A stretch of DNA of 64,000 nucleotides, from the NCBI GenBank assembly GCA_964407695.1, contig CAYOWQ010000011.1, forward strand, positions 1-64,000, given 5' to 3'. This DNA comes from CAYOWQ01 sp964407695 (GTDB lineage Bacteria; Planctomycetota; Phycisphaerae; Phycisphaerales; SM1A02). Below are positions 1-8,200 of the stretch, in pieces (the stretch's first letter is position 1; the number at the start of each line of letters is the position of its first letter). The position numbers and the translations under genes are program-made. Below the pieces are notes generated by a model, which saw only the letters and a program-made list of their open reading frames with translations, was not told the origin of the DNA and made no database searches.

Positions 1-119
1 GGATGAGCGGGTCTGGGTGCGGAGGTTGAATGGAGTTGTTCGTGTTGGGTGTCCAGCCGTCACCCTCGGCGGACTCCGTGTTGAAGGGTGTTCTCCGGGG
101 GCGGTGAGGTTCACGGCAC

Positions 120-227
120 GGTCCGCGGTGCGGGACCCTGCGGATTCGGACAAGCGGTCCGCACAGCGGAACCCTACGAAGCACGACAAGCGGTCTGCAG
201 TGCGCGACCGTGCGCGGCGATGGGGCC
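120..227. repeat. Imperfect 36-bp tandem repeat, about three units
   Basis: Units start at about 120, 156 and 192. Each begins GGTCCGC or GGTCTGC; the first two share an ACCCT core near the middle and end in GACAAGC, while the third unit diverges towards its end. It lies just beyond the 3' end of prfA and gives only junk translations. It resembles the degenerate GC-rich dispersed repeats seen between planctomycete genes, which is a resemblance from memory and not a search result. The rest of bases 1-226 shows no convincing gene. Confidence 0.5.
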
Positions 228-1339
228 TAGAGGGCGGCGAGTCTGCGGTCGATGTCGAGGCGTTGCAGGGAGGTGATGAGGTCGTCGAGCTTGCCGGCGA
301 TGATCTCGGAGAGGTTGAAGGTGGATTCCTCTCCGGCGGAGTCGGAGTTGGATTGGCCGCGAAGGCGGTGGTCGACGACGATGTTTTCCTTCCATCGGTA
401 GGTGCGGATTTTTTCTGCGCGTCCGCCGCCGCCGATCATGGCGTTGCGGGCTTCGGTTCTGCGGGCGTTGGCTTCGGCTTGTTGGCGCTCGAAGAGGCGG
501 GCGCGGAGAAGTTTCCAGGCCTTTTCGCGGTTCTGGCCCTGCGAGCGGGTTTCCTGCATGCGGACTTCGATGCCGGTGGGGATGTGGATGAGGTGAACGG
601 CGGTGGCGACCTTGTTGACGTTCTGGCCGCCGGGGCCCTGTGCGGTGGTGAGGATTTCCTTGACGTCGTCGGGTGCGATCTTGACTTCGACTTCTTCGGG
701 TTCGGGAAGGACGGCGACGGTGGCGGTGGAGGTGTGGACCCGACCTTGCGCCTCGGTGGCGGGGACACGCTTGACCTGATGGGTGCCGCCTTCGTAGCCG
801 AGTTCGCTCCAGACGGCGGGGCCGGTGATGGAGAGGATGACGGAGCGAATGCCGCCGACTTCGCCGGGGGAGAGCTCGAGTTCCTCGACCGACCAGCCGC
901 GTGAGGCGGCGAAGCGGGTATACATGCCGAGAAGATCGCCGGCGAAGAGGGCGGCCTCATCGCCGCCGACGCCGGCGCGGACTTCGAGGATGACGGAGGC
1001 GACCGCACGATCGTCGGCGGTGAGCAGGCGAGTTTGAAGGGAGTCGGCGAGTGAGGCGATGGAGGATTCGAGCGCGGGCAATTCGGATTCGGCGAGCTCG
1101 ACGAGTTCGGGATCAGCGCCGGCGGCGATGACGGAGCGGAGGTCTTCGGCTTCGCGAATGGAGCGATGGAGGGCGCGATAATCGGTGACGAGATCTTCGA
1201 GAGCGGAGCGCTTGATGGAGAGATCCCGGATCTTGCGATGATCGGCGAGGACGGCTGGGTCTTCGAGCTGGGCGGTGAGCGCATCGAACTGCTGGGCGAG
1301 TTCGTCGAGCCGGCGGAGAAGATTGGCGGAGGGGGACAT
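227..1339 (-). CDS. prfA: Peptide chain release factor 1
   Basis: Class I release factor that reads UAA/UAG in the ribosomal A site and triggers peptidyl-tRNA hydrolysis. The 370 residues match the usual RF1 length. The RF1-type tripeptide lies in RVPATEAQGRVHTST (PAT, rather than RF2's SPF). The universal GGQ loop follows in GPGGQNVNKVATAVHL, and the basic QNREKAW and KIRTYRWKENIVVDHR segments are also typical. The ATG start at 1339 begins MSPSANLLRRL. The gene is transcribed away from rpmE, with a tandem-repeat spacer between them. In many bacteria prmC (the RF methyltransferase) lies next to prfA; here any partner would be to the left of the window. Confidence 0.97.
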   Translation of the reverse strand: MSPSANLLRRLDELAQQFDALTAQLEDPAVLADHRKIRDLSIKRSALEDLVTDYRALHRSIREAEDLRSVIAAGADPELVELAESELPALESSIASLADSLQTRLLTADDRAVASVILEVRAGVGGDEAALFAGDLLGMYTRFAASRGWSVEELELSPGEVGGIRSVILSITGPAVWSELGYEGGTHQVKRVPATEAQGRVHTSTATVAVLPEPEEVEVKIAPDDVKEILTTAQGPGGQNVNKVATAVHLIHIPTGIEVRMQETRSQGQNREKAWKLLRARLFERQQAEANARRTEARNAMIGGGGRAEKIRTYRWKENIVVDHRLRGQSNSDSAGEESTFNLSEIIAGKLDDLITSLQRLDIDRRLAAL

Positions 1340-1369
1340 AGGAGTGAGGAGCCAGGAGAGAAGTGATTC

Positions 1370-1589
1370 ACAGGCGAGACGCCTGTGCTACCGAGCTGAA
1401 GGCTGACGGAATCACGGGCGAGACGCCCGTGCCACCAGACGCCCGTGCCACCAGACGCCCGCGCCACCAGACGCCCGTGCCACCAGACGCCCGTGCCACC
1501 AGACGCCCGTGCCACCAGACGCCGTTGCCGCCAGACGCCGTTGCCGCCAGACGCCGTTGCCACCAGACGCGGTTGGCACCGAGCTGAAG
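1370..1589. repeat. 16-bp tandem repeat array with two leading hairpins
   Basis: Nine full units and one partial unit of ACGCCCGTGCCACCAG (later ones ACGCCGTTGCCGCCAG) run from 1423 to 1580. Before the array are two short palindromes, ACAGGCGAGACGCCTGT at 1370-1386 and ACGGGCGAGACGCCCGT at 1414-1430, each a perfect hairpin around an AGA loop. The 12-base word ACCGAGCTGAAG occurs just before the array (1390-1401) and again just after it (1578-1589). The units abut directly with no spacers, so this is not CRISPR. It fills most of the prfA-rpmE gap (1340-1673), which holds no convincing gene. It looks like a dispersed repeat family that has expanded in tandem. Confidence 0.85.
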
Positions 1590-1611
1590 TGTCCAGTGGA
1601 TAGGGTCAGAG

Positions 1612-1651
1612 CAGGAAACAAAACAGCCGCGCTGAGGGATCAGCACGGCTG
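1612..1651 (-). terminator. Rho-independent terminator of rpmE
   Basis: Read on the minus strand, an almost perfect 12-bp stem (CAGCCGTGCTGA with TCAGCGCGGCTG, one G-T pair, tetraloop TCCC) is followed by TTTTGTTT. It lies about 22 bases past the rpmE stop codon. Confidence 0.8.
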
Positions 1652-1673
1652 CGAGGAATCAGACGGAACGAAG

Positions 1674-1901
1674 CTACTTCTTCTTCTTGCCCTTGAAGTA
1701 TTCGCCGGCGAATTTCTTCTGGAACTTCTCAACGCGGCCAGCGGTGTCGATGAAGGACTTCTGGCCGGTGAAGAAGGGATGAGAACCGGACCAGACTTCG
1801 ACGTGAAGCTCGGGCACGGTGGCGCCGACGGTCATGACGACTTCGCCTCGGTAGAAGACCTTGGCGTCGGGGTAGTACTTGGGATGAATCTTGTCTTTCA
1901 T
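1674..1901 (-). CDS. rpmE: 50S ribosomal protein bL31, cysteine-free type
   Basis: Component of the large ribosomal subunit near the intersubunit bridge. The 75 residues begin MKDKIHPKYYPDAKVF and contain the family-defining HPFFTGQ motif followed by GRVEKFQKKF. The four cysteines that bind zinc in the classical form are all absent: the positions normally holding CxC and CxxC read VFYRGE and VWSGS. The C-terminus is a run of lysines. This is therefore the zinc-independent C-minus form, which in other bacteria is often a paralogue induced by zinc starvation. No Zur-like site is obvious upstream, and whether a cysteine-containing copy exists elsewhere cannot be seen here. The gene diverges from the HU gene and has its own terminator. 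Confidence 0.95.
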   Translation of the reverse strand: MKDKIHPKYYPDAKVFYRGEVVMTVGATVPELHVEVWSGSHPFFTGQKSFIDTAGRVEKFQKKFAGEYFKGKKKK

Positions 1902-2009
1902 AAGGCCAACTCGGGCTGAATTCTGAGGATCGGTTGAGGGGAAGAGTATATCTGCCGGACGGAATTCAGGGAAGGGCGGCGCGGGGTGGAAATTGGAGAT
2001 TTGAAATTT

Positions 2010-2025
2010 CCCTAGAAAACTAGGG
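2010..2025. promoter_or_regulatory. Perfect inverted repeat upstream of the HU gene
   Basis: CCCTAG-AAAA-CTAGGG lies in the divergent rpmE/HU spacer (1902-2137), about 9 bases upstream of a possible -35 element. It is not followed by a T tract, so it reads better as an operator or protein-binding palindrome than as a terminator. Confidence 0.35.
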
Positions 2026-2033
2026 GTTTACGC

Positions 2034-2061
2034 TTGTGCTTGCCGAAATTGCCGCTACATT
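2034..2061 (+). promoter_or_regulatory. Possible sigma-70-type promoter for the HU gene
   Basis: TTGTGC (2034-2039) and TACATT (2056-2061) are separated by 16 bases, with an AT-rich stretch just upstream. It is placed suitably for transcription of the HU gene starting at 2138. The match is only moderate and rests on spacing and position. Confidence 0.3.
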
Positions 2062-2137
2062 GCCCGCGTTGTGCCGTGCCGATGGAATGGACCGGACACG
2101 GCGACTCACACCAAGGTTCTCAGGAAAGGATTCTTCG

Positions 2138-2464
2138 ATGGCCACAAAGACCGCAGGAACGAAGGCCCGCAACAAGTCCGCCGTCTACACCGAGATCGCG
2201 GAGGCGACGGGTCTGACGCGTCGGAATGTTGCCGATGTGTTTGAAGCGATGACCCTTCTGATCAAGAAGGATCTGAGCAAGAAAGGTCCCGGCATTTTCC
2301 AGGTGCCCGGACTGATGAAGGTGATGGTTGTTCGCAAGCCGGCGACCAAGGGCGGCATGCGACCGAACCCGTTCAAGCCCGGGGAAATGATGCAAGTAGC
2401 GGCCAAGCCCGCTCGCAATGTGGTCAAGGTTCGCCCGTTGAAGGGTCTGAAGGAAATGGTCTGA
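2138..2464 (+). CDS. HU/IHF-family DNA-binding protein
   Basis: Nucleoid-associated protein of 108 residues. The start at 2138 (MATKTAGTKARNKS) follows AGGAAAGGA at 2122-2130; a longer reading upstream has no ribosome site. The N-terminal helical part, VYTEIAEATGLTRRNV followed by FEAMTLLIKKDLSKKG, is the HU dimerisation region. GIFQVPGLMKVMVVRK leads into the DNA-binding arm. The arm is atypical: the usual GRNPxTGE is replaced by a Lys/Pro-rich GGMRPNPFKPGEMM, a variation seen in some divergent HU families. The C-terminal VKVRPLKGLKEMV matches the normal FKPGKALKDAV end. It is expressed as a single gene with a strong terminator. Confidence 0.93.
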   Translation: MATKTAGTKARNKSAVYTEIAEATGLTRRNVADVFEAMTLLIKKDLSKKGPGIFQVPGLMKVMVVRKPATKGGMRPNPFKPGEMMQVAAKPARNVVKVRPLKGLKEMV

Positions 2465-2496
2465 TCAACTTCTCCGTGGGGAATGATCGAAGGCAG

Positions 2497-2530
2497 CGCC
2501 CCGCAATGTTTGCGGGGCGTTGTCGTTTTG
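2497..2530 (+). terminator. Rho-independent terminator of the HU gene
   Basis: A perfect 10-bp stem, CGCCCCGCAA with TTGCGGGGCG around loop TGT (2497-2519), is followed by TTGTCGTTTT. It starts 33 bases after the HU stop codon. Confidence 0.85.
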
Positions 2531-2605
2531 TCCTTGTGGGTTAGGGCCATGCGCGGGGGCGGATTGTGGTGGGATTCAGGAGTTGATTCCGATAGGATTT
2601 TGGGA

Positions 2606-4132
2606 ATGCGAATGACGGGCGCGGGCAACTCGCTGGCGGTGGATGTGGGCCGGAGACGTCTGGCCGCGGTGTGGGCAGCGCCGACCAGCCGAGGCGTGCG
2701 GGTGGTCAAATCGGTCGAGCGGGTGATGCCGGAGGGATTGAATTCGGAAGATGCCGCGGCGGTCGGCGCCTGGGTTCGTCGGGTGTGGGAGGAGGAGAAG
2801 TTGCCGCAGCAGGCGGTGACGCTGGTGCTCGATCGAGCGCTGGTTGGCATCAAGCGGCTGACGCTGCCGACGACTGTCGCGGAGGAACTGCCGGACATGA
2901 TTCGGCTCAGCCTTCAGCGAGAGGCCGTGGCGGGCATGAGCGGAGCGATTGATTTTCTGGTCGTCGGAAAGGATGAGAAGTCGACGACGGTGATCGCATT
3001 TTCAGCGCCTGACAAGGAGATTGCATCGACTCGGCGCGTGGTTGAGTCGGCGGGACTTCGGGTGCGGAGAATCACGCTGCGAGGAATCGGGGCTACGGCG
3101 ATGGCGGCATCCATTGAGCCGCAGGCCGGCGTAGTGGTGGTTGACCTGACCGGTGAAGCACTCGAGGTCAGCGTGGTGGCCAACGGGGTGTTGCAGTATT
3201 CGCGAGGGGTTGAGTTGGCCGCGGGGGATGATGCGGCGACGGCGCAGGCGGCGATGACGGAGATTCGCCGATCGTGGCTGAGCTTTCGGATGGGACAGGA
3301 GGGGCTTGCGATTGAGCAGGCGATCGTGATGGGACCGCGGGCGCTGACAGCGTCGATCGCCGCGGGGGTGGCGGAGGTTGCCGGGGTGAAGGCGCGAGTG
3401 CTGGAAGAGCACGGGGAAGTTGAATCGAGAGGCGGCCTTGGATCGGCATGGACGCTTGCAGGGTTGCTGCTGGCGCTTCGGCGCAAGCGGGAGATCATTG
3501 ATTTTTCGCGGCCGAGAAAGGCACCTGACCTGGCGGCGCGATACCGCCAGCGACTGATGCTGGCGGGAGGAGGGGCGGCGGTGCTGCTTCTCGGGGCGTG
3601 GACGATGGGGCAGAAGTCGCTCCGCGAGCTGCGCGAGAAGGTCGATACTCAGAAGGAACAGTGGAGCGAAATGGCTCCGCGATCGGATCGCTATCTGCGC
3701 GATGAGTTCAGGCTGGAGCATCTGCGGCACTGGACGGATGTGAACGTGAATTGGCTGGATCACGCGCAGTACCTGATGTCGATCTCGCCCGGGACGCGGT
3801 TGATGGTGCTGAATCAGTGGTCGGGGTCGCTGAATGCGCCACCATTCAAATACACGGAAAAGGATGGTTGGACGGCTTCGCCGGAGTTTCAGATCCAGGT
3901 TGAAGGCGAGGCCAAGGATCGGCTGTTGGCGGATCAATTCCGGACGGCGATCATCGGTGACAAGCGATACAGCCTGGAAACCACCGGTGCCGACAAGAAG
4001 GGAGGCCGGCGGTATCCGTATCCGTTCGGCTATCTGTTGAAGGCTAGTCTTGAGGTGAAGAAACCCGAAACCGATTCCAAGAAACCGCAGGCAACGAAGT
4101 CGGACGACTCCAAGGGGGGTGAGCCGTCATGA
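2606..4132 (+). CDS. PilM/GspL-like actin-fold protein fused to a PilN-like domain
   Basis: Inner-membrane assembly-platform protein of a type IV pilus or type II secretion-like system. Of 508 residues, about 1-310 form an actin-like ATPase-fold domain of the PilM/GspL kind. The phosphate-1 motif is LAVDVGRRRLAAVW and the second is VVVVDLTGEALEVSV. One transmembrane helix (about 318-336, LMLAGGGAAVLLLGAW) is followed by a coiled coil and a periplasmic PilN-like part. This is the GspL arrangement, or PilM and PilN in one chain. The ATG at 2606 (MRMTGAGNS) is preferred; another in-frame ATG lies at 2612 and a longer reading from 2483 runs through the HU terminator. The stop overlaps the next start (ATGA), so the two are probably translationally coupled. 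Confidence 0.8.
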   Translation: MRMTGAGNSLAVDVGRRRLAAVWAAPTSRGVRVVKSVERVMPEGLNSEDAAAVGAWVRRVWEEEKLPQQAVTLVLDRALVGIKRLTLPTTVAEELPDMIRLSLQREAVAGMSGAIDFLVVGKDEKSTTVIAFSAPDKEIASTRRVVESAGLRVRRITLRGIGATAMAASIEPQAGVVVVDLTGEALEVSVVANGVLQYSRGVELAAGDDAATAQAAMTEIRRSWLSFRMGQEGLAIEQAIVMGPRALTASIAAGVAEVAGVKARVLEEHGEVESRGGLGSAWTLAGLLLALRRKREIIDFSRPRKAPDLAARYRQRLMLAGGGAAVLLLGAWTMGQKSLRELREKVDTQKEQWSEMAPRSDRYLRDEFRLEHLRHWTDVNVNWLDHAQYLMSISPGTRLMVLNQWSGSLNAPPFKYTEKDGWTASPEFQIQVEGEAKDRLLADQFRTAIIGDKRYSLETTGADKKGGRRYPYPFGYLLKASLEVKKPETDSKKPQATKSDDSKGGEPS

Positions 4133-5115
4133 ATCCTGCGAAGCGATGGCACGCCATGCATCCCGGTACGCGACTGACCGTCATCGGCGCGGTGCTCATC
4201 TTTGCCGGGTGGGGGGCGTACAAGGTTGGCGACGGCACCTGGTCGGGCGAGCGCGGTGAACTGCGATCCACCTTGAACGATCTCGAGAGCCGGATTTCGA
4301 CGGCGTCGACGCGCATCCGACAACGCACCAAGCAGGATGAAGAGGCGGCGTCCTTTGCGAATCGAACCTTGGGCGGCGATGCCGCAACAGTCGACAGCGA
4401 GCTGCGCAGCCGACTCAATCGACTGGTGGAGGAGTTGGACCTCGCAGGCAACGCCGTGAATACGGGGGAGATGACGTCTCGATCATCGCCGCGAAGAAGC
4501 ACGTTCAACGGATCGGGCAAGACCAAGCTGCGCAACGAACCGGATTTCACGGAGGTCAAAGCGACGGTGTCGGGAGAGGGGTCGATCGACAAGGTGCTGC
4601 AACTGATCTATCGGATTCAGTCTGAGCCCTGGATCAAACGGATCGACGAGGTCTCCCTGAATCCCGTGAAAGATGGAGACACGCAGAAGGTGATGGTTCG
4701 ACTGACGACGCTTTTCATTCCGGGAATGAAGCCGGATGCCAAAGCGGTGGTCGCTGCGCCGGATCTCGGCCCCTTTGATCAATACCTGGCGCTAATCGAG
4801 ACCAATCCATTCAGGGTGCCCGCTCCTCCCAAGGAGGCCGCGAAACCGGTGCCGACGCCTGCGCCGCCACCGCCGACGGGATTCCCGTGGCACGAGTGGA
4901 TGGTGGCGATGGTGGCGATGGGACCCAACGGCTGGGAGGTGGGATTACGGAATGTGGTGAGCAACGAAACGCGGAATCTCCTGCCGGGGGAAACGCTGGC
5001 GGATGCGAGGCTCATCGGGGTGGAGGGGGATTCGGCGCAGTTTGAGCTGGCGGAACAGCGGTTTGCCGTGGTGGTGGGGAATCGGATGAGCGACAGGGTG
5101 GCGATCGTTCGGTAG
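4129..5115 (+). CDS. PilO/GspM-like protein with PilP/GspC-like C-terminus
   Basis: Second assembly-platform protein of the same cluster, 328 residues. A short cytoplasmic N-terminus is followed by a transmembrane helix (17-30) and a coiled coil (about 38-75, SESTIST-like heptads). A periplasmic PilO/GspM-like ferredoxin-type domain spans about 80-200. A Pro-rich linker (231-250, ending APPPPTG) leads to a small C-terminal beta domain (255-328) with LLPGETLADARLIGVEGDS, which resembles the PilP/GspC domain that docks onto secretin N-domains. The order therefore matches pilO plus pilP fused. Assignment rests on layout and position between a PilM-like gene and a secretin; sequence similarity in these families is weak. 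Confidence 0.65.
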   Translation: MNPAKRWHAMHPGTRLTVIGAVLIFAGWGAYKVGDGTWSGERGELRSTLNDLESRISTASTRIRQRTKQDEEAASFANRTLGGDAATVDSELRSRLNRLVEELDLAGNAVNTGEMTSRSSPRRSTFNGSGKTKLRNEPDFTEVKATVSGEGSIDKVLQLIYRIQSEPWIKRIDEVSLNPVKDGDTQKVMVRLTTLFIPGMKPDAKAVVAAPDLGPFDQYLALIETNPFRVPAPPKEAAKPVPTPAPPPPTGFPWHEWMVAMVAMGPNGWEVGLRNVVSNETRNLLPGETLADARLIGVEGDSAQFELAEQRFAVVVGNRMSDRVAIVR

Positions 5116-5274
5116 GATGGTGTGGTGGCCGGACCAACGTACCGGTCGCGTATCGATGGATCGACGGCGGGCGGCTTCGGTCTCCGCCGGTAACTGACTC
5201 GGCGGTGGAACGCGTCGACTCGTGCATGGATGCACTCGGCTCCTTCTCCAGCGTCGGGTTCGGAGGAACGAGTG

Positions 5275-8200
5275 ATGTACCGACCGTTCTTTACCGTTCT
5301 GCTGGCGGGATTGTTGACGCCGCACGCGGCAACCGCGCAGAGCGAAATGCCCGCGAGCCCGAGCGCTGAATCGCCGGCCGCGCCACCCGTCGCAGCGCCA
5401 CCCGTTGCTGCCCCACCTGATGGAGCTGAAACATCGTCGAAGCCGGCGGCGGAGATTCGGTTCAATTTCAAAGGGGCCACGTGGGACCAGGCGCTGGATT
5501 ACTTCTCGCGCCTGTCCGGATTGCCGATCGTGCGGGAAGTGCCGGCGCCGGACGGCACGGTGGATTACCTCTCGTCGCGGGTGTACTCGCTACCCGAAGC
5601 GCTGCAGACGTTGAACATTCTGCTGCAGACACGCGGGGTCATGCTTCGTCGGGAGGACGATCGGCTGTTTCTGCAGAAGTTGGAAGATATGAAACGGGAA
5701 GACATTCCGACATTCGTCGGAAGGCTTCCGGAGGACGTCACATCGGATCAGATCGTGACGGTGGTCGTGCCGCTGCTCACCGCCCAGGCGAAGCCGGTGG
5801 CTGAACAGTTGTCTCAGATGGTGGCGTCCTACGGATCGGTGTCGGCGATGGAGAAGCAGAACGCGCTGGTGCTGGTGGAAACCGCCGCGCAAGTTCGCCG
5901 CCTTCAGCGCATCATCGACGAACTTGATCGGGAGGATGTGGAGAACGTCGTCGAGTTCATTCCGATTCAGCATGCCAATGCTGAAGACCTTGTGAAATCG
6001 CTGACCGCATTGATCGGTGAGCGAACCATCGAGTACGTCATCAACCCGGCAAACAATCAACGGGTCAAACTTGATGAGAACAAACTTGCCGGTCTGACGA
6101 TTGCGGCCGATGCACGGACGAACGCCATCATCGGACGAGGGACGCGGGCGAAGCTCGATCAACTCAAGGAGACGATCGCCCTTCTGGATGTGCCGGGCTC
6201 TGCGGAATCCCGGTCAATCAAGACGTTTCGGCTGAATCGACTCACCACAACCGAGGCTGCGCAGCATCTCGAGAAGCTCTTTGCGGGTGGGCCGACGCTC
6301 AATGCGAACGGCAGAAGGAGACCCAAGGAGGGGCCCAAGGAAGGGGTGCCCAGCCCAGAGACTCCTCCGGTGATTATCCGCCAGGACAATGCGGCCAAGA
6401 TCACGGTTGTCGGGTCAGACTCAGATATTGCCGACGCGGCCGCCCTTCTCGCGGAGATTGACGGCCCTTCGTCGTTGAATGGTGAGACGGCAAGCGTGGC
6501 GGTGGTGCCGCTGCGAAATGTCAAGGCTGAGTCCGCGATTTCAGCGGCTGCGGCCCTTTCGGGTCGGCAGGATTCCACGACACTGCGGATGGTTGCCGGA
6601 CTGGATGGAAAAAGCGTTCTGGTGGCCGGTCCGGACGGTGAGGTCGAAGGTGTGAAGGCCATGCTGGCAGCCCTGGACCAGCCATCGAGTGAAGCGCTCG
6701 CTGTGCGCGTTGTTCGCGTCGAAGGGGCAAATGCGTCCGAGTATGTGGAGCGAGCCAAGGCGCTCTTTGCAGCGCAGGCGGATCGCGTCATGGCGGCGGA
6801 ACTTGGGACGGTGGACTTCGACAAAACGACATCGATGCTGACGCTGGTGGGATCCGAGGATTCACTGAGTCGATTTGCATCGATTCTGGATCAGGTTCGG
6901 GGGGCGATGGCGCCGGCAAGCGACGTGCGTGTGTTGCGAACGCGAAACGTGAAGCCATCGACGGCGGCCGCGTTCCTTCAGGGGTTGGCGGCAAAGGCCC
7001 TTGGTGGCGGATCAGCGCAAGGCCCGATTCCGACTTTTGATGCGATCGACGCGTCGGATCTCCTGATCGTGACGGCGGAACCATCGCAACAGCAGATCAT
7101 TGCGCAAGTGCTGCAGACCTTCGACGTGCCGGCAGATCACGAGGTGCAGCCTCTTCGGATCTTCCAGCTTCGTACGGCAGATTCGGTCAGTCTCGCGGCG
7201 ACATTGAATGCGAACTACAACGCTCGGCCGTCGAGCGAGCGGACGTCAAGGCCGGTAAGCATTTCTGCAGACGCTCAGACCAACATGCTGCTGGTGGCGG
7301 CGCACCCGGATGTGCTGCCGGAGATTGAGGGCATTGTCAGTCAGCTGAATGATGCCAATCGAGTGGATGCCGAGGGTCGGGAGATTCGAATCTTTCCGCT
7401 GAAGGTGGCGCGGGCGGAATCGTTGGCGCGAACGATTGATGACATGTTCCCAGAGCCACCGGTTCCGGTGGACCCGCGAGGCCGGCCGCGGCCGGAGCTG
7501 CAGAAGCCGCGCGAGGTGGTGGTTCGGGCGGATGCGCAGACGAACTCGCTGATTGTCGATGCTCCGGTTCAGCGCATGACCGGGTTTGAGAAACTCGTCG
7601 AATCGCTGGATCGACAGGAGATAGCCGCCGAGACGGAGGTGCGGACCTACCGGCTGCAGCATGCTGACCTCGGTGCAGTGTCACAGACACTTCGGCAGCT
7701 TGCGGACCAGGGGAACCTCGGGGCGACGGGCGGCGCGCGGCGGGCCAATATCACGATTTCGATGGAGCCGCTGACCCAGACGCTGATTGTTTCGGGGCCG
7801 TCGGAGATCTTCGGGCGAGTTGATGACGTCTTGAAGTCGCTGGATACGCGAAAGGCGGGTCCGACGACATCGATGCGGTTGTTCAAACTGCAGCGGGCGC
7901 GAGCAGATCAGTTGGCGCCGATGATGCGGGAGATTCTGACGGCGCGAATCGCCGAGGATGTGCCCGATGCGGGTTTGAATGCGGCCAGTCTCCTGACGGT
8001 GACGACCGATCGAGCCACCAACACCCTGATTATTTCTGCGCCGGAAGCGCTGATGCCGGCCGCGGCGGAGCTGATCAAACAACTGGACAGCGAGACGACG
8101 GCGGTTGGAAGTCCGGTGATCCGGGTGCATCCGTTGACCTTTGCCGATGCGAGTGATGTTTCGCAGACGCTCTCGCAGGCGTTGCCGAACGTGCTCAGCA

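Noticed and set aside
17..904. Long plus-strand reading frame opposite prfA
   Set aside because: It is antisense to a clear prfA, Gly/Asp-rich and without motifs; a shadow of GC-rich coding DNA.
436..1563. Minus-strand frame running from the 16-bp array through prfA
   Set aside because: Pro/Ser-rich out-of-frame reading of prfA joined to repeat translation; no start signal and no domain.
1423..1580. Possible CRISPR array
   Set aside because: The 16-bp units abut directly and contain no variable spacers, and no cas gene is present.
1363..1587. Short frames made of GETPVPP/RATRRP-type repeats
   Set aside because: They are translations of the 16-bp tandem array and have no independent start or homology.
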